From assembly GCA_031771865.1 (NCBI GenBank), contig JASISA010000042.1:489501-553500 (forward strand): 64,000 nucleotides of DNA, read 5' to 3'. The position numbers were made by a program, and so were the translations under genes. Positions 1 through 10,123 of the stretch are shown piece after piece; position 1 is the first letter of the stretch, and every line of letters starts with the position of its first letter. A model generated the notes under the pieces. The model saw only the letters and a list, made by a program, of their open reading frames with translations, made no database searches and was not told the origin of the DNA. This DNA is from Nothophaeocryptopus gaeumannii. Its lineage: Eukaryota; Ascomycota; Dothideomycetes; Mycosphaerellales; Mycosphaerellaceae.

Positions 1-280
1 CTTGAGTGAGGTGTCCATGCTCGACGACTTTGAGCTCCTTCACGTATCTTCGGAGACCTTCGGCGATGACGTCCGATTCCTTCATGGTTGGGTTCTCCTT
101 TTGGACTGTAGTGTCATACTTTTCGATATCTAGCATAAGTTGCTTGTGCTCTTTGGGGAAGTATGGTCCGATGGCTGTTGCGCGTGCGGCTGAAGCGATG
201 CCGTTCTCCCAGTCGACGAGAGTGCCGAAGATGTCGAAGGAGAGCGCTTTGACTTGCGTCCAAGGTACTGCGGAAGCCAT
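1..280 (-). CDS. haloacid dehalogenase type II, HAD superfamily (5' part only)
   Basis: The gene reads leftward from an ATG at 278-280 and runs off the window, so only the first 93 codons are visible. Residues 14-24 read SFDIFGTLVDW, which is HAD motif I: Asp16 is the expected nucleophile that forms the aspartyl intermediate. The FGTLVDWE form is typical of the (S)-2-haloacid dehalogenase type II group, followed by the helical cap region. Family members hydrolyse 2-haloalkanoates or related small substrates and are usually soluble and cytosolic. Motifs II-IV are outside the window, so substrate and integrity cannot be judged. Family assignment is firm; the exact reaction is inferred. Confidence 0.85.
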   Translation of the reverse strand, partial: MASAVPWTQVKALSFDIFGTLVDWENGIASAARATAIGPYFPKEHKQLMLDIEKYDTTVQKENPTMKESDVIAEGLRRYVKELKVVEHGHLTQ

Positions 281-832
281 TGTGGTATGATCTTGAGCTT
301 TACGATTAGGTGAGTAAGAAATTGGTTTTCTGATGTTTGGCAAAGGAATTGTGCAAATTACCCAGAGTCTTATATGGCCCTTGATTTTGCGCCCTTCTAC
401 CTTTTGCGCCCTTCTACAGCAAAGTCTTTCGTCGTTCGTTAGACAAAAGATGTTCATCTTCGTCGCACTGAAGTTGTGAAATGCGACGTAAAGGGAATCC
501 GCTGGGCGCGTTTCCCGGGCCGGGCACCTACATGTACGGCGAGCGTCATAGGTTGCGCTGGGCGAGCCTCAGCAACATTCAGGGCTCAATGAACATCATA
601 TCTGAGCGATCAATACTTTCGAGAGATGCGATTGATTGGAGACTCTAGTTAGAGATGAACAGTGTTCATGGAGCAAAACAAAGTGGCGAAAGTGCCTGGA
701 GGTGAGACAATATGGAGGCACGGACTGTTTAGTGAGCCCGCCAACAGACAAGTGCTCCTTTCTCTTGAGTACGCAGCTGTCATATTGGTTCCTTCATCTT
801 AGTGGTTGTTCAGATTCGATTCTCAACAGAAA
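281..832. other. intergenic region upstream of the HAD gene
   Basis: No supportable gene. A short direct repeat of TTTTGCGCCCTTCTAC occurs twice at about 386-417. The region should hold the divergent promoters of the dehalogenase and the M3 peptidase. Frames here are short and have no recognisable motifs. Confidence 0.4.
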
Positions 833-3499
833 TACGTCCGCATCTGGCTTCATCCCTGTCCTGGCACGAGACGGATATTGCAAGCTAAATATTATACCAG
901 GATTTGACTTAACCTTATCGAACTGCCGCACCTGTTCATAGTTCTAATTGCTCTTGTTGCGCAGTACAGCAATGATCCCCGACTATGCCCTGTCACGGCA
1001 ATCTCCCGTCGTCTCAACATCATGCCACCATCTTTCGTCGGACCTTCGAGATCGGAGTTACTTGAGCTAAAGACTCACGAAGCCTCAAGTCGTCAATCGG
1101 ACGACTTGGACATCTAGTCTCGCACGCGAGTGAGAGGCCGCTCAAGGCTTTGTCTTCGACAAGCTCACGGAGCAATGTCTTCTCGGACCTGGCTTCCAAA
1201 ATGGCGAGCTCACGCTGCACTAATTTGCGGCATATGTGTTGCTCTGCTGTTCAGCATATATGCATTCATCACCTACGACGTTCAAACGACATGGCCATCT
1301 CCGCACCGATTCTTCGAGCCTACTAGCCGAGTTGATATACTTAAACGTCAATCCCACAAGCTCCCATCAGGCACCGACCGACCTCCACAAGAGCTCTTGG
1401 TGTTTGTTGACACTCCAGAGTCAATCAACAAGACCGCTATAGAGGTAATGCGCTTGCAAAAGGAATTACTTGACGATACTATTAAGAGCGTTACAGTTGA
1501 GACAGCCACTTTTGAGAACGTTGTCCTGCCATTCGTGAGAGATGACAATGAGAACGCATCACTTTCACTTACTCCAATGAACATCTACGCCGACGTCTCT
1601 CCAAGTGCCGACTTGCAGAAGGCCTCCCTAGAGGCCTCTCAAGCAATAAAAGAGCAAGGGCAGGAAATGGCGCTCAACGAAGACTACTTTAAGCTAGTAG
1701 ACGCAGTCTATCAGAAGCAGAAAGATGACCCCAAGCTGGATGCTGAGAGCCGGAAGGTACTGAAGAAGCATTGGGAAGGCTATAAAGATGGTGGACTCGG
1801 TATACCAAAGGGCGAGAAGCGAGATCATTTCGAAAAGATTACCAATCGTATTACTGAGCTCATGCAAGAGTTTACATCGGCACTAAGTGCAGACAACACA
1901 ACCCTATGGTTCACTAAAGAAGAGCTAGATGGTGTTAAGCCTGACACACTTAGGAATTTGGAGAATGGCACAGGCGAGCACAAAGGCAAACTTGGCGTAG
2001 TCCTACTAGGTCCAGACCTTGGGGGAGTTATGTCTTATGCCAAGAATATGACAGTTCGAGAGAAGATCACGATCGGAGGACAGAATGTCGTTCCAGAGAA
2101 CGTTAAGAGATTGGAGGAGGCTGTTGCACTTAGAGATGAAAGTGCTCGGATGCTCAAGTACCCGAACTTCGCAACCTGGAAACTGAAAGATACTATGGCC
2201 AAGGACACGAAATCGGTCAATGATTTTCAACAGGGGCTGCGGGACAAGCTTAAGCCTCCTGGTAGGAAGCAACTGGAACACTTGCGAATGCTCAAGAAGA
2301 ACGAGACTGGAAAAGCCGATCGGGTCTACTTTTGGGATGTCGATTACTACAAGCAGAAGTCATTTGAGGAGGAGTACAAAATAGATGCTACCAAAATCAA
2401 AGAATGGTTCCCGGCTGTTATTACAATGCGAAGGATCCTGGACCTATACTCCCATCTGTTCGGCTTGGAATTCATCAAACTTGAAGGCAAGGATCTGGAT
2501 GCCTTGTCGACGACCGGGAAAGGAAAAGACCTCGTGTGGCAGGAAGACGTTGAGGTGTATTCTGTTCACAACACGGAAGGAGACAAAGGCTTCGTTGGAA
2601 TCCTATACCTAGACCTGTTCTACCGCCCATTGAAACCCTCTGGTGCCTTCATGATACCTATCGAGGATGGATGGGAGAAGAAGGATGGCTCACGCCATTA
2701 CCCTATAGCAGGTCTTGTAACCAACTTCAGAAAGTCAACAACAGCAGTGCCGTCCTTGCTCCGTCGAAGTGACGTGCAAATCATCTTACACGAAGCCGGT
2801 CATGTTATGCACCATTTGACTTCTGTTGTAAAGTACGCCCAATTTCATGGTACTGATGGCTGTCCACCAGACTGGTTCGAGATGCCTTCACAGTTAATGG
2901 AGAACTGGAGTTACGAACCGGCTGTCCTTAAGAAGTTCAGTAAGCATTGGTCCTACCTCGGGCCAGAAGAGAAAGAAGCTTGGACGAAAGCAAATCCGCA
3001 CGCGAAGCAGCCTCCCGAGCAGATCCCGGACAACGCTATCAATGCTATCCTTAGAGCGCGGAACGCCTTCAGCTCCCTTGACAACCTCTTTCAGATCTTC
3101 GATGGCGTCTACGATCAACAACTGCACCAAGCAAAGTCCCAAGAGGAAGCCAAAAACTTCGATACAACAACGATGTGGAACAGACTGTACCACGAGGCAA
3201 CTGGTTACGACGGTCCTGATGGCAAGGGCTACAAATGGGGCCACGGTCAATCTAAGTTCAGTCACATTATGGAAGGATATGAAGCTGGCTATTACGCTTA
3301 TCTCTGGAGTATGGTCTATGCTGATGATGTCTTTCAGACGATGTTCAAGAAGGACGTCTTCAGTAAGGAGGCTGGGATGCATTGGCGGAAGACCATTCTG
3401 GAAGTTGGTGGAACGAAGGAATTCGAACCGTTGTTGACAGATTACCTGGGTCATAAGCCTAGTGACGAGGCTTTCTTGAAGGAGCTGGAGATCATCTGA
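833..3499 (+). repeat. segmental duplication, copy A (partner at 56664-59282)
   Basis: About 340 bp of upstream DNA plus the whole M3 peptidase gene recur in the same orientation at 56664-59282. The upstream similarity starts at GTCCGCATCTGGCTTCATCC in both copies, which differ by scattered substitutions and small indels. The similarity fades soon after the stop codon. This is a dispersed duplication, and the two genes have diverged since. Confidence 0.9.
1175..3499 (+). CDS. membrane-anchored M3 family zinc metallopeptidase, copy A
   Basis: A 774-residue protein of the thimet oligopeptidase / saccharolysin family (M3A), which cleaves short peptides. The zinc site is HEAGH at residues 539-543, and the third ligand is the Glu of WFEMPSQ near residue 569, 30 residues from the first His as the family requires give or take one. 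Unlike typical cytosolic M3 enzymes, a basic N-terminus is followed by a hydrophobic segment at about residues 12-32 (ALICGICVALLFSIYAFI), so a type II membrane anchor or uncleaved signal is likely. I chose the ATG at 1175 because the same start aligns with the paralogue, which gives exactly equal lengths. No disruption is seen. The family is certain; location and substrate are inferred. Confidence 0.9.
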   Translation: MSSRTWLPKWRAHAALICGICVALLFSIYAFITYDVQTTWPSPHRFFEPTSRVDILKRQSHKLPSGTDRPPQELLVFVDTPESINKTAIEVMRLQKELLDDTIKSVTVETATFENVVLPFVRDDNENASLSLTPMNIYADVSPSADLQKASLEASQAIKEQGQEMALNEDYFKLVDAVYQKQKDDPKLDAESRKVLKKHWEGYKDGGLGIPKGEKRDHFEKITNRITELMQEFTSALSADNTTLWFTKEELDGVKPDTLRNLENGTGEHKGKLGVVLLGPDLGGVMSYAKNMTVREKITIGGQNVVPENVKRLEEAVALRDESARMLKYPNFATWKLKDTMAKDTKSVNDFQQGLRDKLKPPGRKQLEHLRMLKKNETGKADRVYFWDVDYYKQKSFEEEYKIDATKIKEWFPAVITMRRILDLYSHLFGLEFIKLEGKDLDALSTTGKGKDLVWQEDVEVYSVHNTEGDKGFVGILYLDLFYRPLKPSGAFMIPIEDGWEKKDGSRHYPIAGLVTNFRKSTTAVPSLLRRSDVQIILHEAGHVMHHLTSVVKYAQFHGTDGCPPDWFEMPSQLMENWSYEPAVLKKFSKHWSYLGPEEKEAWTKANPHAKQPPEQIPDNAINAILRARNAFSSLDNLFQIFDGVYDQQLHQAKSQEEAKNFDTTTMWNRLYHEATGYDGPDGKGYKWGHGQSKFSHIMEGYEAGYYAYLWSMVYADDVFQTMFKKDVFSKEAGMHWRKTILEVGGTKEFEPLLTDYLGHKPSDEAFLKELEII

Positions 3500-3738
3500 G
3501 ATAATGAGGTAATGAAGCATGGGAGTCCGGTAGAGGCCACATCTGATCGACGACTGAACTACCAGCTTGACGCTCTTTCCCTAGCTGCTTCGAACATCAT
3601 GGATCTGCTGTGCTGCCATACCTGTCGCAGCCTCCATACTCTAAGACACACCCAACGGCTTCTAAAGCCTTCTTCTTCATCTTCTGAAAATCGAGACCAT
3701 TACGTCAGTACTCTTCTTCCCTATCCGCTCCCTTCTCT
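3500..3738. other. 3' flank of M3 copy A
   Basis: No gene recognised. It holds the presumed 3' untranslated region of the peptidase; only weak similarity to the 3' flank of copy B remains here. Confidence 0.4.
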
Positions 3739-3870
3739 TCAATACTCACTAGGCGTCCCCAACCCCGTCGTCGGATCCCATCCCTTCGTCGCATTCCAGC
3801 TCGCCCACGGAATTTCCGCAGCCCCCTCCACCTTCCCTTCCTGCAAGTCGATCCTACTGCATCCTCCTAC
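3739..3870 (-). pseudogene. C-terminal relic of a sedolisin (S53, tripeptidyl-peptidase type)
   Basis: On the minus strand a short open stretch ends in IPWASWNATKGWDPTTGLGT, which matches the well-known closing motif of fungal S53 serine-carboxyl peptidases (W-x-A-T-x-GWDP-x-TGLG-x-P). The preceding GGC residues fit the calcium-binding C-terminal region. The Ser-Glu-Asp catalytic residues and the prodomain are not recognisable in the adjoining DNA, so this is the remnant of a secreted acid peptidase gene. It sits directly behind the M3 peptidase gene in convergent orientation. Identification rests on one motif only. Confidence 0.55.
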
Positions 3871-6550
3871 TATCTCCACATGTCTGTCTTTTCGGGCAAC
3901 GGTGAGGTCAGCGGTGCCTTTTTCAGGGCAGAAAACACCGAGGACCCAATGCGAGCGGTCGGCCATGGGACCGACTATATCCGGCAGTCGTGCAGGTAGA
4001 AGATTCCGCGTGGGCCAGTAGCGCCTATTAACGCTCGTGGTATCGAGCCTGGAGGCACTTGAGTCGACGAAGTGCAGGTTGGCAGGCAACAAGGTAGCCA
4101 GCACGAAGTTGACGGCATCGGCGTAGCAGACGGATCCAGGTGCGTATCTTATTGCTGTCAGGCGGGCTCAATTGTACGTTGCTGGCAGTTCGATTCAGCT
4201 GCATGTTGCTGGCGCCGGCTGTCGTTCCGTGGGCTGTACAGATCCATAAGGTAATGGAGTCCTACATGTACTAAGTGAAGCTATTCCCCGTGGACGCTCC
4301 GTCGCCGCTAGACTAGAAGGAAGACGTTGATAAGCGAAAGGTGCCGGGTAGTAAGCTGGCTTGGCAACTATCTGCCATCATTGCCGTTCTGTGGCCTGGC
4401 GGGGAAGTAGGAGGGGGATGGGACTAGGAAGGAACTTCATGCCGGCATGAAAAAGTTCCTTCTACAACCGGAAGAGCGCAGGATGAACTAGTATTAGGTT
4501 GGCATCGACAACACATGCAGCTCGGCAATTGGTATCTTCCGCAACGAGTCGGTTAAGTACCACTCCCGCAACCGTGGCAATCTCGACCGCTCTTACGCTA
4601 CGGCGCACCAAAGGTTGGCCCCTTTTTCAACACACAGCCCAGTCCATAAGGAGTACGACAATATCTAGGGCATTGTACGAGGCTCGCGGACGTGCTTGTT
4701 CCCAAGGATAGCTGACCAAGTGCAACGATTTCCAGAGATGTTAAACAGCTTGACTAATTCACCGAACAACTTCATGAACTCCACAAGATTTTCAACTTCT
4801 TCCAACGCCAAGGATCTCGTATCGTCGCTACCACTGGAGGCGCGAAATTCGGCGCATTCCGATTGTACGGATTCTTGAGAAGTTAAGAAGAAGCGAGAGC
4901 GGAACAGGCAGCTACCCACATGCGATAACGTTTCCGTCCAGGGTCGCATGGCCGTCCAAGGTCATCGCTTTCCTAGTCTCCTGTCATTGGGAAGAATGGC
5001 GAGAGGAGGCAGGCAGTGACAAGCAAGTTAGTCATAGGTAGGTGAACTTCCGGCGGCGACAAAAAGTCGATAGCGCAGTGCGAGGTTGAACTGACGTTAC
5101 GAAGGTAGTTGAAAGCCGGTTCGCCTAGCCGGCGACTCAGCACTTCGATTACGATGGGATAGATTCACTTCATTGGCTCTATCCGTAACGACTGTGCTTG
5201 TTGCCACGATGAGCTCAAAGTAGGTGCTTTCAAGGCCTTTGAACCTTTTCAATGTTGAAGCGCCCGCCTACTAGCTCATCAAACTTGCAGCCCGCCTTTG
5301 AGTTATATGTAGGGTTTGGCGATGACGCTTGAGCGAATTGAAGTGTCACCAGCCGAGCTGACTGGCTGCCGTTGCTTTTGTCATCTAGGAGTCTTCCGCG
5401 GATAGTAGAGGTTCGCTTGAGAGAGATGCGATCTAAGTGGCCAAGATAGCTGCCTTTCTCTCTTCATCCAGGCTTCTAGGCATGCTAGGAGCTTCGCTTG
5501 GCTCTCACGGTAGATAGGTGCTTAAGGGAGTTGCAGTCTAAGCGAGTACGTGTCTTGCCCTTCTTTTTCCAAACTTCTGTGCATAATGAAAGCTCGCTTT
5601 CCTAGCGATAGGGCCGGCGAGACGTGCGTGCCATAGGCTGGACGCGAGGTGGCTAGGCTGTGAGGGCCTGATTGGGAATAGATAAGCTCTGCTGTATGAC
5701 TCTTCGCCGACGCTTCTACGCACGCTGAGAATGCGCTTGAGTTCCATAATAAGAACGACGCGCTGCGCAACTTCCGCAATACGGATGGGGCTTCTAGTGC
5801 GTTGGCTGAGGTCTTGAAGTTGAAGGGCGCGAACGACCGAGGAAAATTTCATCGCCCGTCCAGGCCTCAGAAGAGGATGTCTCGTTTGCATCGTCGTGGG
5901 CCGCATTGGTCTTTGCAGTCAAGGAGTTGTGGGTGAGTAGTGGAATTTCGTGACTCGGCGTTCCGTATGATGAGATGTGTCACGTCTTGCGTCTTTCTTC
6001 GAGCGAGGAAGATGTTCCATCCGCAATGGCGTATGCGTATTATGCGCTAGTGTGCCTCATAGTTTGAGCACAGGGCCCAATGTACAGATCCGCATGTGAT
6101 TGCCGCGAGACTTACGCTCCTCTTGCCATTCTTGACTCATCCACTGCCATCTCTTCCCCTAGTTGTTCCATCTAGCAGCGCAATCGACTTTCCTTGCAGT
6201 GCAGAAAGCGAAGCAGAGAGACCGGATCCTAGAAAGGAAGTCGATCGGAAGCCACTACTCGTATGCTCGATGCCGCGGACGTTAATTGCAATGAGTGCCG
6301 TGGCCGCCTTCATACTAGCGGTACGGCGGGTGCGTCGCGATTCGCGCCATTGCAGCGTCCAGGTCCGAGCTTCGATACAAGTTGAGTATCGGTCATTCGA
6401 CTACGAGTGTGCAGTCTGCTGTATGCTCCTGCGCACGAAAGGTAAGTCTATGTAGTATGAAGGTGCGCATCGTGGGCGCGAAGGGTGCGAGGCGGAGCTC
6501 CTCGGACATTCGGACCGCAGGTGAGGTTCCGTCTCACACTTCTCACACTA
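3871..6550. other. gene-poor region, nothing recognised
   Basis: Frames in all six phases are short and carry no motifs. A diffuse imperfect duplication is visible between about 5410-5480 and 5525-5590: both parts read through GAG-TGC-TCTAAG-like words into CTTTCTCT or CCTTCTTTTTCC and then CTTCT-GCAT. The region is best read as old degraded DNA. Confidence 0.4.
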
Positions 6551-6554
6551 CTTG

Positions 6555-6592
6555 TGAAATGCTAGGCAAGCATATTACCATTAGACGAGCTG
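6555..6592 (-). other. tRNA-Gly(GCC)-like remnant
   Basis: Read on the minus strand, GTCTAATGGTAATATGCTTG resembles a glycine tRNA D-arm (A box) running into an anticodon arm with the loop TTGCCTA between ATGC and GCAT, so the anticodon would be GCC. The expected T-arm with GGTTCGA (B box) and a pairing acceptor stem are missing. It is a relic of a tRNA gene or the head of a degraded SINE, not a working tRNA. Confidence 0.3.
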
Positions 6593-6681
6593 TAATATAA
6601 AGCAAGGTTACCGCCTTGTTTTGGTTCCCTCATCGCTTTCACATGTCTTAGCCACTAGGTTCATGTGACGCTTTGGGCGGG

Positions 6682-7020
6682 GTACTGTGTTCCGGGAAAA
6701 GCTTGTCAGTCCAGTACTTTTGACAGTGTCACGAGAAGGTATCTTTTCTAATCAAGTTGAATGGAAATTAGCGACATTTCATTAGCAATACTTGGACTAC
6801 GAGGATAACGAGAACGCGATAGTAAAAGCGTCCTACCTACTGTACCTTATGCACGCCTTTTCCTTGGAGTAAAAGAGCCAAAAGAAGAGGTAAGAGATTG
6901 CGCTATGTTAAAGTGCGCTTCTCGTTGAATTTGCACCGTAGAAGGAATGCGCAATTCGTCGTCCTATTGCTCGTCGAAAGTCGAAGACTGACTGACAGGC
7001 TTTTTCCGGAATACAGTACT
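6682..7020. mobile_element. MITE-like element, unit 1
   Basis: About 340 bp with no coding capacity. The left end (GTACTGTGTTCCGG then AAAAGCTTGTCAGT) is the inverted complement of the right end (ACTGACAGGCTTTTT then CCGGAATACAGTAC), giving imperfect terminal inverted repeats of roughly 35 bp. It abuts unit 2 and shares the AGTACT at 7015-7020 with it. The size, the inverted ends and the lack of genes fit a miniature inverted-repeat element; the parent transposon is not visible here. Confidence 0.7.
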
Positions 7021-7364
7021 GAGTTTCGCAAAAAGCCTGTCAGTTCAGCACTTTTGACAAAGCGACGCGAGGATGCCGTCTACTGAATCAAGTTTGATTA
7101 GCATTGATGATATTTCATTGGACCTGCTTCCACGGCATGAACGTCGAAACTACGACCTATGAAAGCGCTCAACCGAACATACGTAGACCACGCCTTTCCA
7201 CGACGTAGAAAAGCCTATAGAAGAGGTAATAAGTGGATTGTCCAAGCTTAGGCTATATATCAGTATCTCTCTCGTCGAAGTTGCACTGTTATAAGGGTGC
7301 GCGATCTCGTCGCTTAGGTCGTCGAAAGTCGAGGACTGACAGGCTTTTTGCGAAACTCAGTAGT
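7015..7364. mobile_element. MITE-like element, unit 2 (tandem with unit 1)
   Basis: A diverged second copy of unit 1 in the same orientation. It begins AGTACTGAGTTTCGC then AAAAAGCCTGTCAGT and ends ACTGACAGGCTTTTTGCG then AAACTCAGTAGT, so its own inverted ends pair better than they do with unit 1. The interior also aligns with unit 1 (for example AAGAAGAGGTAA against ATAGAAGAGGTAA, and GTCGAAAGTCGA in both). Confidence 0.7.
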
Positions 7365-7844
7365 CGGAGGTAGAATAGAACGTGTGTGAGTGAGTCGCGA
7401 GTCAGTCGCTTCTGAAACAAGTTCTGATGCCATCTTTCCCAAACACATCATACTGTACCATCTTCGTCCCCAGACTAGACATCCTGGCAACATGGAGCAT
7501 CTTCGATTTTGTCTTCATCGCCCGCGGCACGCTGACCGACCTCACTGCTGACCGTGGTCACGGCAATGGACTGCTCAGACGCACTGCAGTTGTCTGCAGG
7601 ACAGCATCGACCTTCAACGGTTAGCATTTTCAGAGTCGCCAAACGTCTCCGTACTACGAGAGACAACCGCGTACCTTCTGCAAACCTCCGTCAGCCCTCT
7701 ACCAAAAAGACATCACCTACGTGCGTTTCTCCTTAGTCCACACCTGCACAGATGTCTCCATCGCCGTCACAGTAAACGCAGTTTCCAGTCCAATTCCCAG
7801 AGCACATCAATCTCAAATCCATTACCGACTATGTCAAACTATAA
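7365..7844. other. upstream region of the alpha/beta hydrolase pseudogene
   Basis: No feature with clear support. The true first exon(s) of the hydrolase gene probably lay here; in the hydrolase frame the first stop reading upstream is TAA at 7842-7844. Confidence 0.35.
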
Positions 7845-9113
7845 ATCTCATACCTCTTCACTCTCCCCGCCCGCGGCACCTACAAAATCCGCGGCACCCA
7901 CTGCACCTCTTCAACCCGCGACTCCGAAACCAACAACCGGCTCCAACTCCTCCTCCACGGAATCTGCTCCAGTCGAGGCTACTGGTCCGGCCTCGACTCC
8001 TCCTCTCACAGACTGGACTCATATTCCGGCACGAATTATTCCTACGTCGACTACGCCCTCTCCAAAGGCTACAACACCCTCGCAATCGACCGTCTCGGAA
8101 ATGGAGCCTCCGACCATCCCAATCCTTTTACTGTCGTCCACCACTTACCAGCTCAAATCGAAGCGATGAATTCCCTCATCAAAACTATCCGCTCTGGAGC
8201 GCTTGGTAGTTCTGTGCCGAGGAATATCATATGGATCGGTCATTCCTAGGGCGGGGTTCTCGGTTACGCTCTAACAACCAAATATCCGCACGCAGTGGAA
8301 CGGTTGGTTTTGAATGGATGGAGTGCGTTTATTGAGAAGAGCGGTTTGACCACTGTAAGATATTCGCATTTTTGGCCTGCGAAGCTCGTAGAACCGAAAC
8401 GGTATAGCGAGTTGCAGGGAGGGTATTTGTATCCGACGAATACGGAGAAGTTTATGAAGATGAATTTTTGGGGCCCTAGAGCAGACTTTGAGGGAAAACA
8501 TTACGACACTAGTATCGTTAAGCGCACTGCGTCTTTAGTTGGGACTGTTTCGTCTGGAGAGTTACTTTCTTCAAGTCTGTTTGCGGGAGGTACGAGTCCA
8601 GATTTCACGGGCAAAGCCCTCGTAGTCACAGGACAGTACGATGCTTTCTTTTGCGCGAATAGTTATTTTCCTGGGAGTGATGATTGTGGACGGGGAGGCA
8701 GTAGTGGGAAAGGAAAATCTTGGGGGGATTTGGAGGAGGATGAGAGTTTGCTTGGAAAGACTAGGAGGACGGCGTTTCCGAACGCTGAGAGGTATGATTA
8801 TTTTGTTCCGCCGGAGACGGGGCACTGCGTGCAGTTGCATTATTCGCAGAAATTGGCGTTTGATATGACGGATGCTTGGTTGAGGGCTACGGCGAGGGGA
8901 GATGGGGATGCAGTGTATGTCTCGAAGGAAAACAGGAGCGGCAACAAAGGTTCTACTCGTGACGAGCTTTGGAGGAGCAATTCCGAGAATCAACCCGTTG
9001 TTGTTATGCAGCGAAGACCTCTCCCCGATCAACAGCTCGAAACACACCATTCGAATGCTCCAACACCTTCTCTACAAAAATCATCTGCCGCAACTCCCTA
9101 TACGTCTCCCTAA
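7845..9113 (+). pseudogene. alpha/beta hydrolase with a stop in the nucleophile elbow
   Basis: One frame reads through QLLLHG (oxyanion HG motif, about 7946-7963), DRLGNGASDHP and then WIGHS-stop-GG, with TAG at 8247-8249. It continues for 288 further codons (VLNGW, a GQYDAFF segment for the acidic residue, and ETGHCVQLH around the catalytic His). The nucleophile Ser is therefore encoded directly before the stop; the ancestral codon was probably CAG (GHSQGG), so a single C-to-T change at CpA would explain it. Family members are secreted or cytosolic esterases and lipases. The 3' end overlaps the convergent SDR tail at 9004-9113. No start ATG in frame is visible. Only translational readthrough would save the enzyme. 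Confidence 0.8.
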
Positions 9114-10123
9114 GATCATTCACCTCGCCCTTATAATTCACGGAGTAGGCCCCTCCACTCTTCACTCCATCCGTACTCTCCGCAACCTCCACGTTTCCAC
9201 CATCCGAGCCAACGTCACTACTCTTCCCATTCTTCACAGGGAATTTCTTAGACAGCAAAAACAAAATCCTCTCCCCAATCTCCTCCGGCCTCACAGCCAC
9301 ACACATCTTTAGAACAGGTCCAACAACTGCCCACGCAACCTTGAACCACCACGGATGCGTACTACTATAAAACGCCGGCGTAATGACTAAACTCGGAAAC
9401 ACATGTATCAAACTCAAATTCTCATTCTCCCGCGCCATAGCTTCAAAGAAGAAAGTCGTTAGAACAGTAGCATGAGTTCGATAGGATCCAATACCGTAGG
9501 TCTTGGGGTCACGGAGGGAGAGGTCGTCTGGGTACAGTTTGGAAGGTTCTTTTCGAGGCCGGCGGCGTAGATGCTGACTATGGTGGCGTGCGGTGTTGAG
9601 GAGGTCAGGAGGGGGAGAAGGTTGGAGATGAGGCGCATTCGGGAGTAAAAGAGGAGGGAGAGGGATTTGTCGATGCCTTCGGGGGTTTCTGGAGAGATGT
9701 GAATTGAGGAAGGATAGTAAGGTCGTGGACGATGGGGAACGAACCTCTTCGAGCACCGAAGTGTAGATCTGCATAGCTCATAGACAGAAGATCAACTCGT
9801 CCATCGCCATGCCTTTCTTCGATCTTCTTAATTTCGGCACAGCATCGATCGACTTCTTTCAGAAGCGACAGGTCGGCCGGGATGAAGTGGAAGTTTCCTT
9901 GTGGACAGATGGTAGTGCAGTCGGCGATGATCTTGTCTGCTGAGGACTGATTCCTCCCGACAATATAAATCCTGAGTCCCGGTCCGTCTTTGCCATGATG
10001 GTTGACAAGAGCACGAAGGGCGTGTTCTCCAATGCCACTTGTTCCGCCTGTGAAGACCGCAACCAAAGGACGAGATTTGACCAAGGATGAATTGATGCTA
10101 CGGATGTGATCGAGAGAAGTCAT
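9004..10123 (-). pseudogene. short-chain dehydrogenase/reductase (SDR), frameshifted
   Basis: The ATG at 10121-10123 opens a Rossmann protein with TGGTSGIG at residues 25-32 (NAD(P)-binding), followed by VGRNQ. A 56-nt intron at 9689-9744 (GTTCGT...CTCCAG) restores GARRETPEGIDKSLSLLFYS, a hallmark of fungal SDRs often found in secondary-metabolite or detoxification settings. About 40 codons later the frame breaks near 9547-9560: SIYAAGLEK must shift to reach KLYPDDLSLRDPKTYG and the rest of the protein, so a single-base indel is present. The last codons overlap the hydrolase 3' end on the other strand. The substrate is unknown. It is either a pseudogene or carries an assembly error at one base. 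Confidence 0.75.

Noticed and set aside
2894..3520. 208-codon minus-strand frame in M3 copy A
   Set aside because: Antisense to conserved peptidase coding sequence; the same antisense frame is much shorter in copy B, so it is not conserved.
3512..4021. 169-codon plus-strand frame behind M3 copy A
   Set aside because: Low-complexity Ser/Leu composition and antisense to the sedolisin relic; begins in the 3' flank of the peptidase gene.
6555..6592. Functional tRNA gene
   Set aside because: The T-arm and pairing acceptor stem are missing; listed only as a remnant.
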